A DNA stretch of 64,000 nucleotides from Dictyoglomus sp. NZ13-RE01 (GTDB lineage: Bacteria; Dictyoglomota; Dictyoglomia; Dictyoglomales; Dictyoglomaceae), in the NCBI GenBank assembly GCA_002878375.1, contig NIRF01000008.1, forward strand, positions 25,272 to 89,271, written 5' to 3'. The notes under the pieces are model-generated. The model ran no database searches. It saw only the letters and a list, made by a program, of their open reading frames with translations, and had not been told where the DNA came from. Below are positions 8,506 to 17,882 of this stretch, in pieces (within the stretch, counting starts at the first letter, position 1; the number at the start of each line of letters is the position of its first letter). The position numbers and the translations under genes were made by a program.

Positions 8506-8748
8506 ATGGTAAAAATACGTCTTACAAGAGTTGGTGCAAAAAATAAGCCAGCATATAGAATAATAGCTATCGATAGCAAAAAGCCAAGAGATGGAAAACA
8601 TTTAGAAATTTTGGGATTTTATGATCCTAAGACACAGCCTGAAACTATAAAAGTAAAAGAAGAAAGAATTAAGTATTGGTTAAGTGTTGGCGCTCAGCCA
8701 TCAGAGTCTGTAGAGAAAATATTAAGAAAAGTTGGTGTCCTTAATTAG
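8506..8748 (+). CDS. rpsP: Ribosomal protein bS16
   Basis: 80 residues, typical bS16: VKIRLTRVGAKNKPAYRI at the start, then DSKKPRDGKHLEILGFYDP and the VGAQPSESV segment near the end. It has a strong AGGAGGTGA ribosome site. The order ffh-rpsP-KH-rimM-trmD-rplS is a widely conserved bacterial cluster. Confidence 0.98.
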   Translation: MVKIRLTRVGAKNKPAYRIIAIDSKKPRDGKHLEILGFYDPKTQPETIKVKEERIKYWLSVGAQPSESVEKILRKVGVLN

Positions 8749-8806
8749 TTTTTTGGGCAATTTGTGAATTTTTGCTTAAAGAATTTTAAAGGGGGATTTG
8801 GTTTTA

Positions 8807-9037
8807 ATGAAAGAGCTTTTGGAATACATTATTAAGGCGATAGTTCAGCATCCTGAGGAGGTTGAGGTAAGAGAGGTAGAAGGGACAAAATCTGTTATTT
8901 TAGAAGTAAAAGTGGCGCCAGAAGATAGAGGGAGAGTTATTGGAAAACAAGGACAAACGGTAAAAGCTCTTCAGACTATTGTAAGAGTTGCAGGGTTAAA
9001 GAAAGGTAAAAAGGTGGTTATTGAAGTATTACAATAA
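8807..9037 (+). CDS. khpA: KH-domain RNA-binding protein KhpA
   Basis: 76 residues, essentially a single KH domain with the RVIGKQGQTVKALQTIV loop (GxxG variant GKQG). KhpA homologues bind RNA and work with KhpB in cell-wall and division control. The ATG at 8807 is chosen because AAAGGGGGA lies at normal spacing before it; a TTG at 8798 is too close. Only one base separates its stop from the rimM start. Confidence 0.93.
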   Translation: MKELLEYIIKAIVQHPEEVEVREVEGTKSVILEVKVAPEDRGRVIGKQGQTVKALQTIVRVAGLKKGKKVVIEVLQ

Positions 9038-9038
9038 G

Positions 9039-9554
9039 ATGGCTCCAAAAAGATTGGTAAGAATAGCAAAATTTGGTGAGCCTTTTGGAATTAGAGGGGG
9101 AATTAAGGTTTGGTCCTTTTTTGACTTTATATATGCTCTCAAGAAAGGACAAAGGTTATATATTTCAGAAGGAGATACAGAATTTGTGAAAAGAGAAGTA
9201 ATATTAGAAGAGGTTAGAGAGCATAATAAAGGATATGTTTTATATTTTGAAGAATTTAAGGATAGGACAAGTGTAGAAAAAATAAGAGGGAATTGGTTAC
9301 TTTTAGAAGAAGATTTATTGCCTCCTCTACCAGAGGGATATTTTTATTCATACCAAATAATAGGATTACAGGTATACAATACTAAGGGGGATTTTTTAGG
9401 GGTTGTTAGAGAAATTATTGAGACAGGAAGCAATGATGTGTTTGTTGTAGAAAGTGATGAAGGGGAAATGCTTCTTCCTTTTATAAGGGATATAATTAGA
9501 GAAGTTAATATTCCTGAAGGGAAAATAGTTGTAGAAATGTTAGAAGAATTATGA
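9039..9554 (+). CDS. rimM: 16S rRNA processing protein RimM
   Basis: 172 residues. The N-terminal RimM domain has [21 protein letters not shown], and the C-terminal PRC-barrel has [19 protein letters not shown] and [12 protein letters not shown]. It assists maturation of the 30S head. The ATG at 9039 directly follows the khpA stop; an upstream TTG (9021) inside khpA is less likely. Its stop overlaps the trmD start (ATGA). Confidence 0.96.
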   Translation: MAPKRLVRIAKFGEPFGIRGGIKVWSFFDFIYALKKGQRLYISEGDTEFVKREVILEEVREHNKGYVLYFEEFKDRTSVEKIRGNWLLLEEDLLPPLPEGYFYSYQIIGLQVYNTKGDFLGVVREIIETGSNDVFVVESDEGEMLLPFIRDIIREVNIPEGKIVVEMLEEL

Positions 9555-10333
9555 GAATAGATATAATAACAATATTTCCTGAATTTTTTAATGGACCATT
9601 TAACATTAGCTTAGTTAAAAAAGCTATAGAAAAGGGTATTGTTCAAATTTTTATACATAATCTGAGAGATTTTACCGATGATAAACATAGAAAAGTGGAT
9701 GACTATCCTTATGGGGGCGGTTCTGGGATGGTAATGAAACCAGAACCCATATTTAGAGCGGTTAGGGCTCTGAAAAGAGAGGAAAGTGAGGTAATACTAC
9801 TTTCCCCCCAAGGGGAGGTTTTTACCCAAAGAATAGCGGAAGAATTATCAAGAAAAGAACATCTAATCTTTATATGTGGTAGATATGAAGGAGTTGATGA
9901 AAGAGTGAAGACAATAATTACAAAAGAGATATCAATAGGAGACTATATACTAAGTGGTGGAGAGATCCCTGCATTAGTTGTGACAGATGCCATTATAAGG
10001 CTTTTGCCAGGAGTTGTAGGAGACCCTAATTCAATAAAGGAAGAATCCTTTCAGGATGGGTTATTAGAATATCCCCATTATACCCATCCAAGAGAATTTG
10101 AAGGCTTGAAAGTTCCAGAGATTCTTCTCTCTGGAGATCATGAAAAAATTAGAAGATGGAGAAGAAAAGAATCACTGAAAAGGACCCTTTTAAGAAGACC
10201 CGATCTTTTAGAAAGGGCATCTTTAACTAAGGAGGATTTTGAGTTATTAAAAGAAATAAGGAAAGAATTAGGAAAGGAGGTAGACTATGGATTTAATTAT
10301 TCAGAATGTAGAAAAGGAAATGATGAAAAATAA
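9551..10333 (+). CDS. trmD: tRNA (guanine37-N1)-methyltransferase
   Basis: 260 residues. Motifs of the SPOUT family TrmD are clear: IITIFPEFF at the start, [43 protein letters not shown] and [11 protein letters not shown], forming the knot that binds S-adenosylmethionine. It methylates G37 next to the anticodon and prevents frameshifting. The last 47 bases overlap the beginning of rplS, giving a C-terminal tail ([11 protein letters not shown]) that is probably not essential. Confidence 0.98.
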   Translation: MRIDIITIFPEFFNGPFNISLVKKAIEKGIVQIFIHNLRDFTDDKHRKVDDYPYGGGSGMVMKPEPIFRAVRALKREESEVILLSPQGEVFTQRIAEELSRKEHLIFICGRYEGVDERVKTIITKEISIGDYILSGGEIPALVVTDAIIRLLPGVVGDPNSIKEESFQDGLLEYPHYTHPREFEGLKVPEILLSGDHEKIRRWRRKESLKRTLLRRPDLLERASLTKEDFELLKEIRKELGKEVDYGFNYSECRKGNDEK

Positions 10334-10640
10334 AGAACTTCCAGAAATCTGGCCTGGTGATACTGTAAGAGTTCACTATAGGATTGTTGAAGGAGATAAA
10401 GAAAGAATTCAGGTATTTGAGGGAGTAGTAATTGCAAAGAAACATGGAGGTATAAGAGAAACTATTACTGTAAGAAAGGTAGTTCAAGGTGTAGGCGTGG
10501 AAAGAATATTTCCTCTTTACTCACCTCTTGTAGAAAAGATCGAAGTTGTTAGAAGAGGAAAGGTAAGAAGAGCAAAATTGTACTACTTAAGAGGCTTAAC
10601 TGGTAAGAAGGCAAAGATTGCTGAGAAGGTGGAAGAATGA
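10287..10640 (+). CDS. rplS: Ribosomal protein bL19
   Basis: 117 residues: [20 protein letters not shown], then [19 protein letters not shown] and [13 protein letters not shown], all standard bL19 elements. The ATG at 10287 has AAAGGAGGT seven bases upstream, although that site and the start lie inside trmD. A second ATG at 10323 lacks such a site. The stop overlaps the lepB start (ATGA). Confidence 0.97.
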   Translation: MDLIIQNVEKEMMKNKELPEIWPGDTVRVHYRIVEGDKERIQVFEGVVIAKKHGGIRETITVRKVVQGVGVERIFPLYSPLVEKIEVVRRGKVRRAKLYYLRGLTGKKAKIAEKVEE

Positions 10641-11221
10641 GAGAAAAAATTGATACCGCTATTCTTTGGGTAAAAGACAAGATAGCTTTTATTCTTGCAA
10701 AAAGACAAGAGTTAAAAGGGAAAGAGTGGTATGAGTTTGTAGAGACTGTAGTTTTTGCATTCATATTAGCTTTCTTAATAAAAAGTTTTATATTGCAGAT
10801 CTCTTATATACCTACAGGTTCTATGATCCCCACTTTGAATGAGGGAGAAGCAGTTTTGGTTGTTAGAATTCCATATTATTTTAGAGAACCAAGAAGAGGA
10901 GAAATTATTGTTTTTAAGTATCCTTTAGACCCATCAAAAGAATATGTAAAAAGATTAATAGGACTTCCAGGAGATAGAGTAGAGATTAAAAACGGTGAGG
11001 TTTATGTAAATGGGCAAAAGCTCGTAGAAGATTATGTAAAAAGAAAGAGTGATGATAATTACGGTCCTATTACTGTTCCTAAGGATAGTTACTTTGTATT
11101 GGGAGATAATAGACCTGTAAGTGTAGATAGTAGATATTGGGGGTTTGTGCCAAAGAAAAACCTTGTGGGAAAGGCAATATTACTATTATGGCCTCCCCAA
11201 AAAATTCACATAGTCCAATAG
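10637..11221 (+). CDS. lepB: Signal peptidase I
   Basis: 194 residues, with one membrane helix (about 36-54, [18 protein letters not shown]). The catalytic serine is in PTGSMIPTL (Ser62) and the general base in [12 protein letters not shown] (Lys105); [16 protein letters not shown] is the conserved late box. It removes signal peptides on the outer face of the membrane. Its 3' end overlaps rnhB by 34 bases. Confidence 0.97.
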   Translation: MREKIDTAILWVKDKIAFILAKRQELKGKEWYEFVETVVFAFILAFLIKSFILQISYIPTGSMIPTLNEGEAVLVVRIPYYFREPRRGEIIVFKYPLDPSKEYVKRLIGLPGDRVEIKNGEVYVNGQKLVEDYVKRKSDDNYGPITVPKDSYFVLGDNRPVSVDSRYWGFVPKKNLVGKAILLLWPPQKIHIVQ

Positions 11222-11796
11222 AGACAGAATTACAGCTTTGGCAAAAATATAAATATGTGGCAGGGGTTGATGAAGCTGGAAGAGGATGTTTAGCAGGACC
11301 TGTTTTTGCCGGAGCTGTAATTCTTCCTCCCTTTTCTTCTCTTCCTTTAAAAGACTCAAAAAGTCTAACACCCTCAGAAAGGAAAAGGCTTTTTCTTCTA
11401 ATTAAGAAAGAGGCTGTGGCATGGGGATATGGATATGCAGAAGTAGAAGAGATAGAAGAACTTGGTATATTACAAGCATCTCTTTTGGCTATGAAAAGAG
11501 CCATATTAAACTTGCCAATTACTCCTGAGATTGTTATTGTGGATGGAAATAAAACTATACCTGATCTTTCTATTCCTCAAATAGCTGTTGTTAAAGCGGA
11601 TAAATATTGCAAAACAGTATCTGGAGCATCAATTGTGGCAAAGGTATTAAGGGATGATCTCATGGAAAAAATTGATGAAGAATATCCCCTATATGGATTT
11701 AAGAGGCATAAAGGTTATCCAACTAAGGAGCATAAAAAAAATATTTTAACTTATGGACCTTGTGAAATTCATAGGAAAAATTTCAAATTACTGTGA
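11188..11796 (+). CDS. rnhB: Ribonuclease HII
   Basis: 202 residues from the ATG at 11188. The DEDD active site is seen in GVDEAGRGCLAGPV (Asp28, Glu29), VIVDGNK and VVKADKYC, with SGASIVAKV between. It removes ribonucleotides and RNA primers from DNA. A longer in-frame start at 11137 would lie deeper inside lepB and adds unconserved residues, so it is not used. The ribosome site is weak, suggesting coupling to lepB translation. Confidence 0.95.
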   Translation: MASPKNSHSPIETELQLWQKYKYVAGVDEAGRGCLAGPVFAGAVILPPFSSLPLKDSKSLTPSERKRLFLLIKKEAVAWGYGYAEVEEIEELGILQASLLAMKRAILNLPITPEIVIVDGNKTIPDLSIPQIAVVKADKYCKTVSGASIVAKVLRDDLMEKIDEEYPLYGFKRHKGYPTKEHKKNILTYGPCEIHRKNFKLL

Positions 11797-12149
11797 ATAA
11801 AAAAGAGTTGGGAAAAATAGGAGAGGATTTTGCTGAGAATTATTTTAAGAATAAAGGCTTCTTAATTAGTGCAAGAAACTTCAGAACACCCTTTGGAGAG
11901 ATAGATCTAATAGCGGAAAAAAAGAATATAATCATTTTTGTTGAGGTAAAAACACGAAGGACTATGGATTTTGGAGCCCCAATTGAGGCAGTTGACAATA
12001 AAAAACAGGAGAAGATTAGATTTATTGCAAACTATTATTTATCTAAATTTGGAAAAAAGAACTTATTAGTAAGGTTTGATGTTTTCTCTATTATTTTGGA
12101 TGAGAATAATAAAATTATGAAATGGGAGCATATAGAAAATGCTTTCTAA
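11793..12149 (+). CDS. YraN/UPF0102 family putative endonuclease
   Basis: 118 residues with the family's restriction-endonuclease-like core: GKIGEDFAENYF, ARNFRTPFGEIDLIA (Asp) and IIFVEVKTRR (Glu-x-Lys), a PD-(D/E)xK arrangement. It starts with GTG overlapping the rnhB stop. The biochemical role of YraN is not settled; neighbourhood with rnhB and comM is common. Confidence 0.93.
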   Translation: MNKKELGKIGEDFAENYFKNKGFLISARNFRTPFGEIDLIAEKKNIIIFVEVKTRRTMDFGAPIEAVDNKKQEKIRFIANYYLSKFGKKNLLVRFDVFSIILDENNKIMKWEHIENAF

Positions 12150-13653
12150 GGTATTTTCAGGAGTTCTTGTGGGATTAAATTGTTTCAAGGTAGAAGTAGA
12201 GGTTGATTTGGCATCTGGGGTTCCAAGCTTTAATATTGTAGGTCTTGCAGAACAAGCAATACAAGAAGCTAAAGAAAGGGTTAGATCCGCTATAAAAAAT
12301 AGTAATCTTGAATTTCCATTAAAAAGAATAACAGTTAATCTTGCTCCTGCAGATCTTAGAAAAGATAGTTCACTTTTAGATCTTCCCATTGCAATTGGCA
12401 TATTATCTGCGGAGATGAATATAAACTATAATTTTGAAGAAGTGGCTTTTTTAGGAGAGCTTGCATTAGACGGAAGAATTAGGAAAGGTAAAGGACTTTT
12501 ACCTTTGGTATATGGATTGAAAAATAAAGGTTTTAAGAAAGTATTTATTCCAAAGGAGAATGCTCCTGAATGTAGCTTAATAGAAGGATTAGAGATTCTT
12601 CCTGTTGAAAATCTAACTCAGGTACTAAACTTTTTAAGTGGAGAAGCTTTTTTACAGCCATTGGAATTTAATATGCCAAGCTATAAGCCCATTTTTGATA
12701 ATGATATTTCTTTGGTAAAGGGGCAAGAAGTGGCAAAAAGAGTTTTAGAAATTTCTGCTGCTGGTGGACATAATTTGCTCCTTGTTGGTCCTCCTGGTAC
12801 TGGAAAAACGTTGCTCGCAAAATCCCTTCCCTCTATTCTTCCTCCATTAACCTATGATGAGGCTTTTGAAGTAACTCAAATTTACAGTATAGCAGGTCTT
12901 TTAGAGGATGAATTTCTTATACAGAAGAGACCTTTTAGAAGTCCCCACCATACGATTTCCTATGCAGGTCTAATAGGTGGGGGTTCAACCCCGCAGGTAG
13001 GTGAGGTAAGTTTAGCTCACCGAGGAGTACTTTTCTTAGATGAACTTCCTGAATTTAGAAGAGATGTCTTAGAGGCATTAAGACAACCCTTAGAAGAAGG
13101 AAAGGTTATAATTTCACGTTCTAAATATACAGTATCTTATCCGGCTCAGTTTATATTAGTCTCCGCTATGAACCCCTGTAAGTGTGGGTATTTATGGGAT
13201 AATGAAAAGGATTGTACTTGTTCCCCTTATGAGATAAAAAGTTATTGGCATAAGGTATCTGGTCCTCTTCTTGATAGATTTGACTTGAGAATATATGTAA
13301 GAAGAGTAGAAAAAGAAAAAATTTTCCAAGATGTAAGTGGAGAAACTTCAGATAAAGTTAGGGCAAGGGTTGAAATGGCTCGAAAAATTCAAGAAGAGAG
13401 ATATAAAAAGGAAAAGATATATACAAACTCTCAGCTAAACCCAAAACTTATAAAAAAATATTGTCCTCTAACCCCTGATGTCAAAAATTACCTTGAAAAT
13501 ATAGTTGAAAAAATGAAAATCTCATTAAGAGGGCTGGATAGGATAATTAAAGTATCAAGAACAATTGCGGATTTGGAAGGAAGTGAACAAATAAAATTGG
13601 AGCATATTGCAGAGGCAGTATCCTATAGAGGTTTTGAGGAGTTTGTTATTTAG
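12139..13653 (+). CDS. comM: ComM/YifB-family Mg-chelatase-like AAA ATPase
   Basis: 504 residues. The N-terminal Lon-like substrate domain (1-170) contains DLASGVPSFNIVGLAEQ and LAPADLRKDSS. The AAA core has Walker A GPPGTGKTLLA, FRSPHHTISYAGLIGGGS and Walker B VLFLDELPEF. A CKCGYL...CTC zinc-like cysteine cluster follows, typical of this family. ComM is a branch-migration helicase used in natural transformation. It overlaps yraN by 11 bases and is the last gene before the terminator. Confidence 0.95.
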   Translation: MLSKVFSGVLVGLNCFKVEVEVDLASGVPSFNIVGLAEQAIQEAKERVRSAIKNSNLEFPLKRITVNLAPADLRKDSSLLDLPIAIGILSAEMNINYNFEEVAFLGELALDGRIRKGKGLLPLVYGLKNKGFKKVFIPKENAPECSLIEGLEILPVENLTQVLNFLSGEAFLQPLEFNMPSYKPIFDNDISLVKGQEVAKRVLEISAAGGHNLLLVGPPGTGKTLLAKSLPSILPPLTYDEAFEVTQIYSIAGLLEDEFLIQKRPFRSPHHTISYAGLIGGGSTPQVGEVSLAHRGVLFLDELPEFRRDVLEALRQPLEEGKVIISRSKYTVSYPAQFILVSAMNPCKCGYLWDNEKDCTCSPYEIKSYWHKVSGPLLDRFDLRIYVRRVEKEKIFQDVSGETSDKVRARVEMARKIQEERYKKEKIYTNSQLNPKLIKKYCPLTPDVKNYLENIVEKMKISLRGLDRIIKVSRTIADLEGSEQIKLEHIAEAVSYRGFEEFVI

Positions 13654-13655
13654 GT

Positions 13656-13700
13656 GATGAGTGACGCGTTATGGGTGACGCGTAACGAGTGACTGGTAAC
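13656..13700. repeat. GC-rich short repeats after comM
   Basis: The element GTGACGCGT occurs twice, AGTGAC twice, and CGTTA is mirrored by TAACG around TGGGTGACGCG. The stretch is far richer in G and C than its surroundings and lies between the comM stop and the terminator. It codes for nothing visible. It could be a decayed tandem-repeat or mobile remnant. Confidence 0.5.
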
Positions 13701-13705
13701 AATTA

Positions 13706-13741
13706 GGGAGCAGGGAGAAAATCCTTGCTCCCTTTTTTTTG
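13706..13741 (+). terminator. Intrinsic terminator of the ffh-comM operon
   Basis: An 11-bp stem (GGGAGCAGGGA with TCCTTGCTCCC, one G-T pair) with loop GAAAA, followed by eight or more T. It ends the long operon. Confidence 0.93.
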
Positions 13742-13851
13742 TTTATAAATTGATTTTTCAAAAAAATTAAAATGAGGGTCAGAATTTGACACTTTGAGTT
13801 TTTATACTTAAGGGTGGAAAATAATTTAATTTTAATTGGGAGGTGAGGGAA

Positions 13852-15327
13852 ATGAAAAAGGTATTTTATTTAATCTCCATTTTAGTATTATTTTCTCTTT
13901 TTATTTCAGGATGTGCATCAAAGCCAGAAAAGATAGTTTTTGTTTCTCAGCCTGCTAACAATTCTTATGTGCCAGGATCAGGTTTAGTGGAAGTTTCTGC
14001 AAGGTTAAAAGAGGGAGTAAATGTAGCAAAAATAGAATTTTATGTAGATGGGGCAAAAATTGGGGAAGATTTTTATTCTCCATATAGCTCTCTATAGGAT
14101 ACCAGTTATCTAAAACATGGTTCATCCCATATTGTGGAAGTAAGAGCTATAGATGGTAAAGGGAATATATTAGATAGAGATTCTGTAACTTGTTTTATCA
14201 ATGTGGAATGGACTATAATCATGTATCTTGATGGACATAATAATCTGGCAAGTTGTATTCAGCAAGATATTGATTATATAAAAAGCTTTTCAAACACATC
14301 AGGAGTAAATATTGTTATTCTTGCAGGTCCATATCAGTATCTTGCTACTTCATACCTATATTACTGCCATAATGGAAAACTTGATACTTTATTTTCTGGT
14401 GCCGTAAACTTTGGATATGCTGAAAACTTACGAATTTTAGTCTCTTATGCCCTCTCAAACTTTCCTGCTAAAAAATATTTGATGGTTATTGAGGATCATG
14501 GGAGTGGATGGAAAAGTAAATCACAAGGTAATATAGATCGGGATATTTGTTTTGATGAACTATATAATAATAATTCTCTCACTATGCCAGAGCTTAGAGA
14601 GGGTTTGAGCTCTGGTCTTTTGGGAAAGAAAATTGACCTTCTTTATCTTGATGCTTGTTTAATGGGAAATATTGAAGTTGCCTATGAGCTTAAGGATGTT
14701 GCTAAATATTTAATTTTCTCTGAGACTACAGCATATGGTCCAACAAGATGGGATTTAATCTTGAGTTTTCTTCTCTCAAACGCAACTTGCGATCCTATTT
14801 CTCTCGGAATTAAAATCATTGATATATACTACAATAACAATTCTAATAATAATAAGATCACTATGTCTTTAGTAGACTTAAGCAATGTAAGTTCCATTGT
14901 GTCAGAGCTTTACTATTTTGCTACTTATCTTAAAAATTGTTTACCTAATTCAGCTCAAGCTATCATGAACCTGAGGAATGTAACTCCATCCTTTGCCCCC
15001 GGCAACAATTATGAATATATGGATCTATACTGCTTTTCTGCTCTTGTGAAAAATAACACTTCTTATTCTGATCTACAATATTCAGCGGAAAATCTCATGA
15101 ATAAAATACAAAGTGCAGTAATTTATAATAGGTACATTGATTACACTCTTCTTGGAGGGCTTTCCATATGGTTCCCATATGTGGTAAATGACTGGAATTT
15201 AGGACTTACAAAATATGCAGATCTTTTATTTACTAAAAGTAGCGGTGGACTTGCATGGGCAGATTTTCTTTATAATGAGTTTTACTATTATTACAATACT
15301 TCACCAAATAAACTGTCTCTAAATTGA
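13852..15327 (+). pseudogene. Clostripain-family (C11) cysteine peptidase lipoprotein, interrupted by one TAG
   Basis: Lipoprotein signal peptide ending in the lipobox ISGC (Cys24 from the ATG at 13852, which has GGGAGGTGA upstream). An Ig-like domain follows (YVPGSGLVEVSARL, KIEFYVDG, SPYSSL). At 14095-14097 an in-frame TAG occurs, but the same frame continues at once with DTSYLKHGSSHIVEVRAIDG, the expected rest of the Ig domain, where family members usually have Trp (TGG). The peptidase domain then carries the catalytic His (VIEDHGSGW) and Cys (LYLDACLMGNIEVAYEL). Apart from the stop the gene looks intact. It may be a recent nonsense mutation, a read-through site or a sequencing error. Confidence 0.85.
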
Positions 15328-15351
15328 TTTAGTTTTAAAGGTATCCCCCTC

Positions 15352-15380
15352 TTTACATGGTTTAAAATATATGGTAATAT
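15352..15380 (+). promoter_or_regulatory. Sigma-70 promoter of the ilv-leu operon
   Basis: TTTACA (15352-15357), a 17-base spacer and TAATAT (15375-15380). Predicted transcription start near 15387, just ahead of the T-box leader. Confidence 0.75.
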
Positions 15381-15386
15381 AGCAAA

Positions 15387-15668
15387 CTAAATAAGTGGTC
15401 AATGGCGAGGAAGAGGAGTAGTACTTAGGCGATTACCTTACAGAGAGCCAGGGGTTGGTGGAACCTGGTGGTATAGCCTAAGGAACTCGCCTCGGAGCTG
15501 AAAGTTCGAAGGCGAAAGAAGGCATAAAGCCTTCTTTTTTGCTATGTAGAACTTTTCGTATTTCCTGCGTTAAAGGAAAGAGTGGTCCTGAAAAACTTGG
15601 ACCGATGAAGGTGGTACCGTGGGAAGCTTCTCACCCTTTTTATTAGGTTGAGAAGCTTTTATTTTAAG
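15387..15668 (+). promoter_or_regulatory. T-box leader, leucine specifier
   Basis: Stem I shows CGAGG (15406-15410) paired with CCTCG (15490-15494), the AGAGAGCCAGG/CCTGGTGG platform and TAGGC paired with GCCTA. The specifier position in GGAACTCGCC reads CTC (15486-15488), a leucine codon. The T-box itself is AAGGTGGTACCGTGGG (15608-15623); its TGGT bulge would pair with an ACCA tRNA end, consistent with tRNA-Leu. Uncharged tRNA-Leu should block the downstream terminator and switch on the operon. Confidence 0.88.
15624..15668 (+). terminator. T-box-controlled terminator
   Basis: AAGCTTCTCACCCT (15624-15637) pairs with AGGTTGAGAAGCTT (15645-15658), one mismatch, followed by TTATTTT. The left arm adjoins the T-box sequence, so the antiterminator and terminator exclude each other. 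Confidence 0.88.
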
Positions 15669-15685
15669 AAGGGAGGTAAAAGCTT

Positions 15686-17356
15686 ATGGAGATGACAGTA
15701 GCTCAAGCTATAGTAAGATTTCTGGAGGAGGAAGGGGTAAAAATTGTATTTGGATATCCTGGAGGAGCTGTTATAACATTTTACGACGCTTTATACAATT
15801 CCTCTATAAAACATGTATTGGTAAGGCACGAACAAGGTGCCGCTCATGCTGCTGATGGCTATGCGAGAGCAAGTGGAAAATTAGGTGTGTGTATAGCAAC
15901 TTCTGGACCAGGAGCTACAAATTTAGTAACAGGGCTTGCTACTGCATTTATGGATTCTTCTCCTGTATTGGCAATTACTGGTCAAGTGAGAACATCTGCA
16001 CTTGGTAAGGATTCATTCCAAGAGGCAGATACTACAGGTATCACAATGCCAATAACAAAACATAATTATCTTGTAAAAAATCCTGAGGAAGTCTTGAGAG
16101 TATTTAAGGAGGCAATTTTTATAGCAACTACCGGAAGAAAGGGACCAGTTTTAATAGATATTCCTGCAGATATTTTTGCTGCAAAAATAAATTACCAATA
16201 TCCTAAGGATGTTAATTTACCTGGATTTAAACCAACTTTTGAACCTCACCCACTGCAAATTAAGAAAGCAGTGAACCTAATAAAGGAATCAAAAAGACCA
16301 GTAATTTTTGCTGGTGGGGGAATAATTGCTTCTGAAGCCAGTGAAGAATTAATTAAATTTGCAGAAAAGATAAACGCTCCTGTAGTTACAAGTCTTATGG
16401 GTAAGGGAGCAATACCTGAGGATCATCCATTATATTGTGGATTTATTGGTATGCATGGTGCTGCTTATGCCAACTTCACAATAAATAAAAGTGATTTAAT
16501 AATAGCTATTGGTGTAAGATTTAGCGATAGGTCTACAGGAAAGATTGATACCTTTGCTCCAGAGGCTAAAATCATACACATTGATATAGATCCTGCAGAA
16601 ATTGGGGAAAATACTACTCCTGATGTTCCAATTGTGGGAGACGCAAAAATAACTTTGCAAAGACTATACAATGAGGTTGATCCAAAGGAAAATCCAGAAT
16701 GGTGGAAACAGATAAATGAATGGAAAGAGAAGTATCCATTAAGATATAGAAGGAAAGAAAATGTTATTCAGCCCCAATACGTAATTGAGAAGATTTATGA
16801 AATTACAAAGGGAGAAGCTATTATTGTCACAGAGGTTGGACAAAATCAGATGTGGGCAGCACAGTATTATAAAGTGAAGAAACCAAGACAGTTTATTACA
16901 TCTGGTGGTTTAGGTACTATGGGGTTTGGTCTTCCAGCAGCAATAGGGGCAAAGCTGGCAAGACCTAATGATATAGTAATTGATATAGCAGGTGATGGAA
17001 GTATTCAAATGAATATTCAGGAGCTTGCAACTGCTGTAACTGAGAAATTGCCAATAAAAATATTCATATTAAACAATAGTTGTCTTGGTATGGTAAGGCA
17101 GTGGCAAGAGCTCTTTTATAATAAAAGATATGCTTGTACTCTCTTTGATTTTCATCCTGATTTTGTAAAACTTGCTGAAGCATACAGTGCCTATGGAAGA
17201 AGAGTAGAAAAGGTTGAAGAGGTAGAAAGTGCTATTGAATGGGCTTTAGAGAAAAATGATGCTCCTGTAATTATAGATTTTATGGTTGAGAGAGAAGAAA
17301 ATGTATTTCCAATGGTGCCAGCTGGAGGCTCTATAGATAAGATGATGATTGATTAA
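15686..17356 (+). CDS. ilvB: Acetolactate synthase, catalytic subunit
   Basis: 556 residues, a thiamine-diphosphate enzyme. The activating glutamate is in VRHEQGAAHAADGYARASG, a middle FAD-type domain follows, and the ThDP/metal motif begins IAGDGSIQMNIQELA and ends FILNN. It condenses two pyruvates, or pyruvate and 2-oxobutyrate, in valine/leucine and isoleucine synthesis. Start ATG after GGGAGGT. ilvN follows after 18 bases. Confidence 0.97.
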   Translation: MEMTVAQAIVRFLEEEGVKIVFGYPGGAVITFYDALYNSSIKHVLVRHEQGAAHAADGYARASGKLGVCIATSGPGATNLVTGLATAFMDSSPVLAITGQVRTSALGKDSFQEADTTGITMPITKHNYLVKNPEEVLRVFKEAIFIATTGRKGPVLIDIPADIFAAKINYQYPKDVNLPGFKPTFEPHPLQIKKAVNLIKESKRPVIFAGGGIIASEASEELIKFAEKINAPVVTSLMGKGAIPEDHPLYCGFIGMHGAAYANFTINKSDLIIAIGVRFSDRSTGKIDTFAPEAKIIHIDIDPAEIGENTTPDVPIVGDAKITLQRLYNEVDPKENPEWWKQINEWKEKYPLRYRRKENVIQPQYVIEKIYEITKGEAIIVTEVGQNQMWAAQYYKVKKPRQFITSGGLGTMGFGLPAAIGAKLARPNDIVIDIAGDGSIQMNIQELATAVTEKLPIKIFILNNSCLGMVRQWQELFYNKRYACTLFDFHPDFVKLAEAYSAYGRRVEKVEEVESAIEWALEKNDAPVIIDFMVEREENVFPMVPAGGSIDKMMID

Positions 17357-17374
17357 CGAGGAGGTGTTACAGTA

Positions 17375-17866
17375 ATGAAACATACTCTCTCCATTTTAGT
17401 AGAGAACAAACCCGGAGTATTAGCAAGAGTAGCAGGACTATTTAGTAGAAGGGGTTACAATATTGAAAGTTTGGCTGTAAATACTACAGAATCTCCTAAT
17501 ATATCAAGGATAACCTTGGTTGTTGATGGAGATGAAAAAGTTTTAGAGCAGATCACGAAACAATTATATAAGCTTATTGTAGTATTGAAGGTTAATGATT
17601 ATACAGATACTCCTGTGGTTGAAAGAGAATTAGCTTTAATTAGGGTAAATTCAGATAGTAATACAAGAAGAGCTATTATAGATTTAGTAGAGATATTTAG
17701 AGCGAGCATAGTTGATGTTAGTGAAAAAGACCTTGTTATAGAGGTTACTGGTGATAGTGAAAAGATAGATGCTTTTATAAAAAATTTGGAGCCCTATGGA
17801 ATTAAAGAGATGGTGCGAACAGGAAAGATTGTGATGGCAAGAGGAATGAGATTAAATAATAAATAA
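17375..17866 (+). CDS. ilvN: Acetolactate synthase, regulatory subunit
   Basis: 163 residues. An N-terminal ACT domain ([30 protein letters not shown]) precedes the ALS_ss C-terminal domain ([11 protein letters not shown]). It confers valine feedback and raises IlvB activity. GAGGAGGTG ribosome site before the ATG. Full length for the short ilvN form. Confidence 0.96.
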   Translation: MKHTLSILVENKPGVLARVAGLFSRRGYNIESLAVNTTESPNISRITLVVDGDEKVLEQITKQLYKLIVVLKVNDYTDTPVVERELALIRVNSDSNTRRAIIDLVEIFRASIVDVSEKDLVIEVTGDSEKIDAFIKNLEPYGIKEMVRTGKIVMARGMRLNNK

Positions 17867-17882
17867 TAAGGAGGATGGAAAA

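Noticed and set aside
14095-14097. Pyrrolysine or programmed read-through at the TAG
   Set aside because: No pyl genes or downstream stem-loop were seen; TGG to TAG mutation is simpler.
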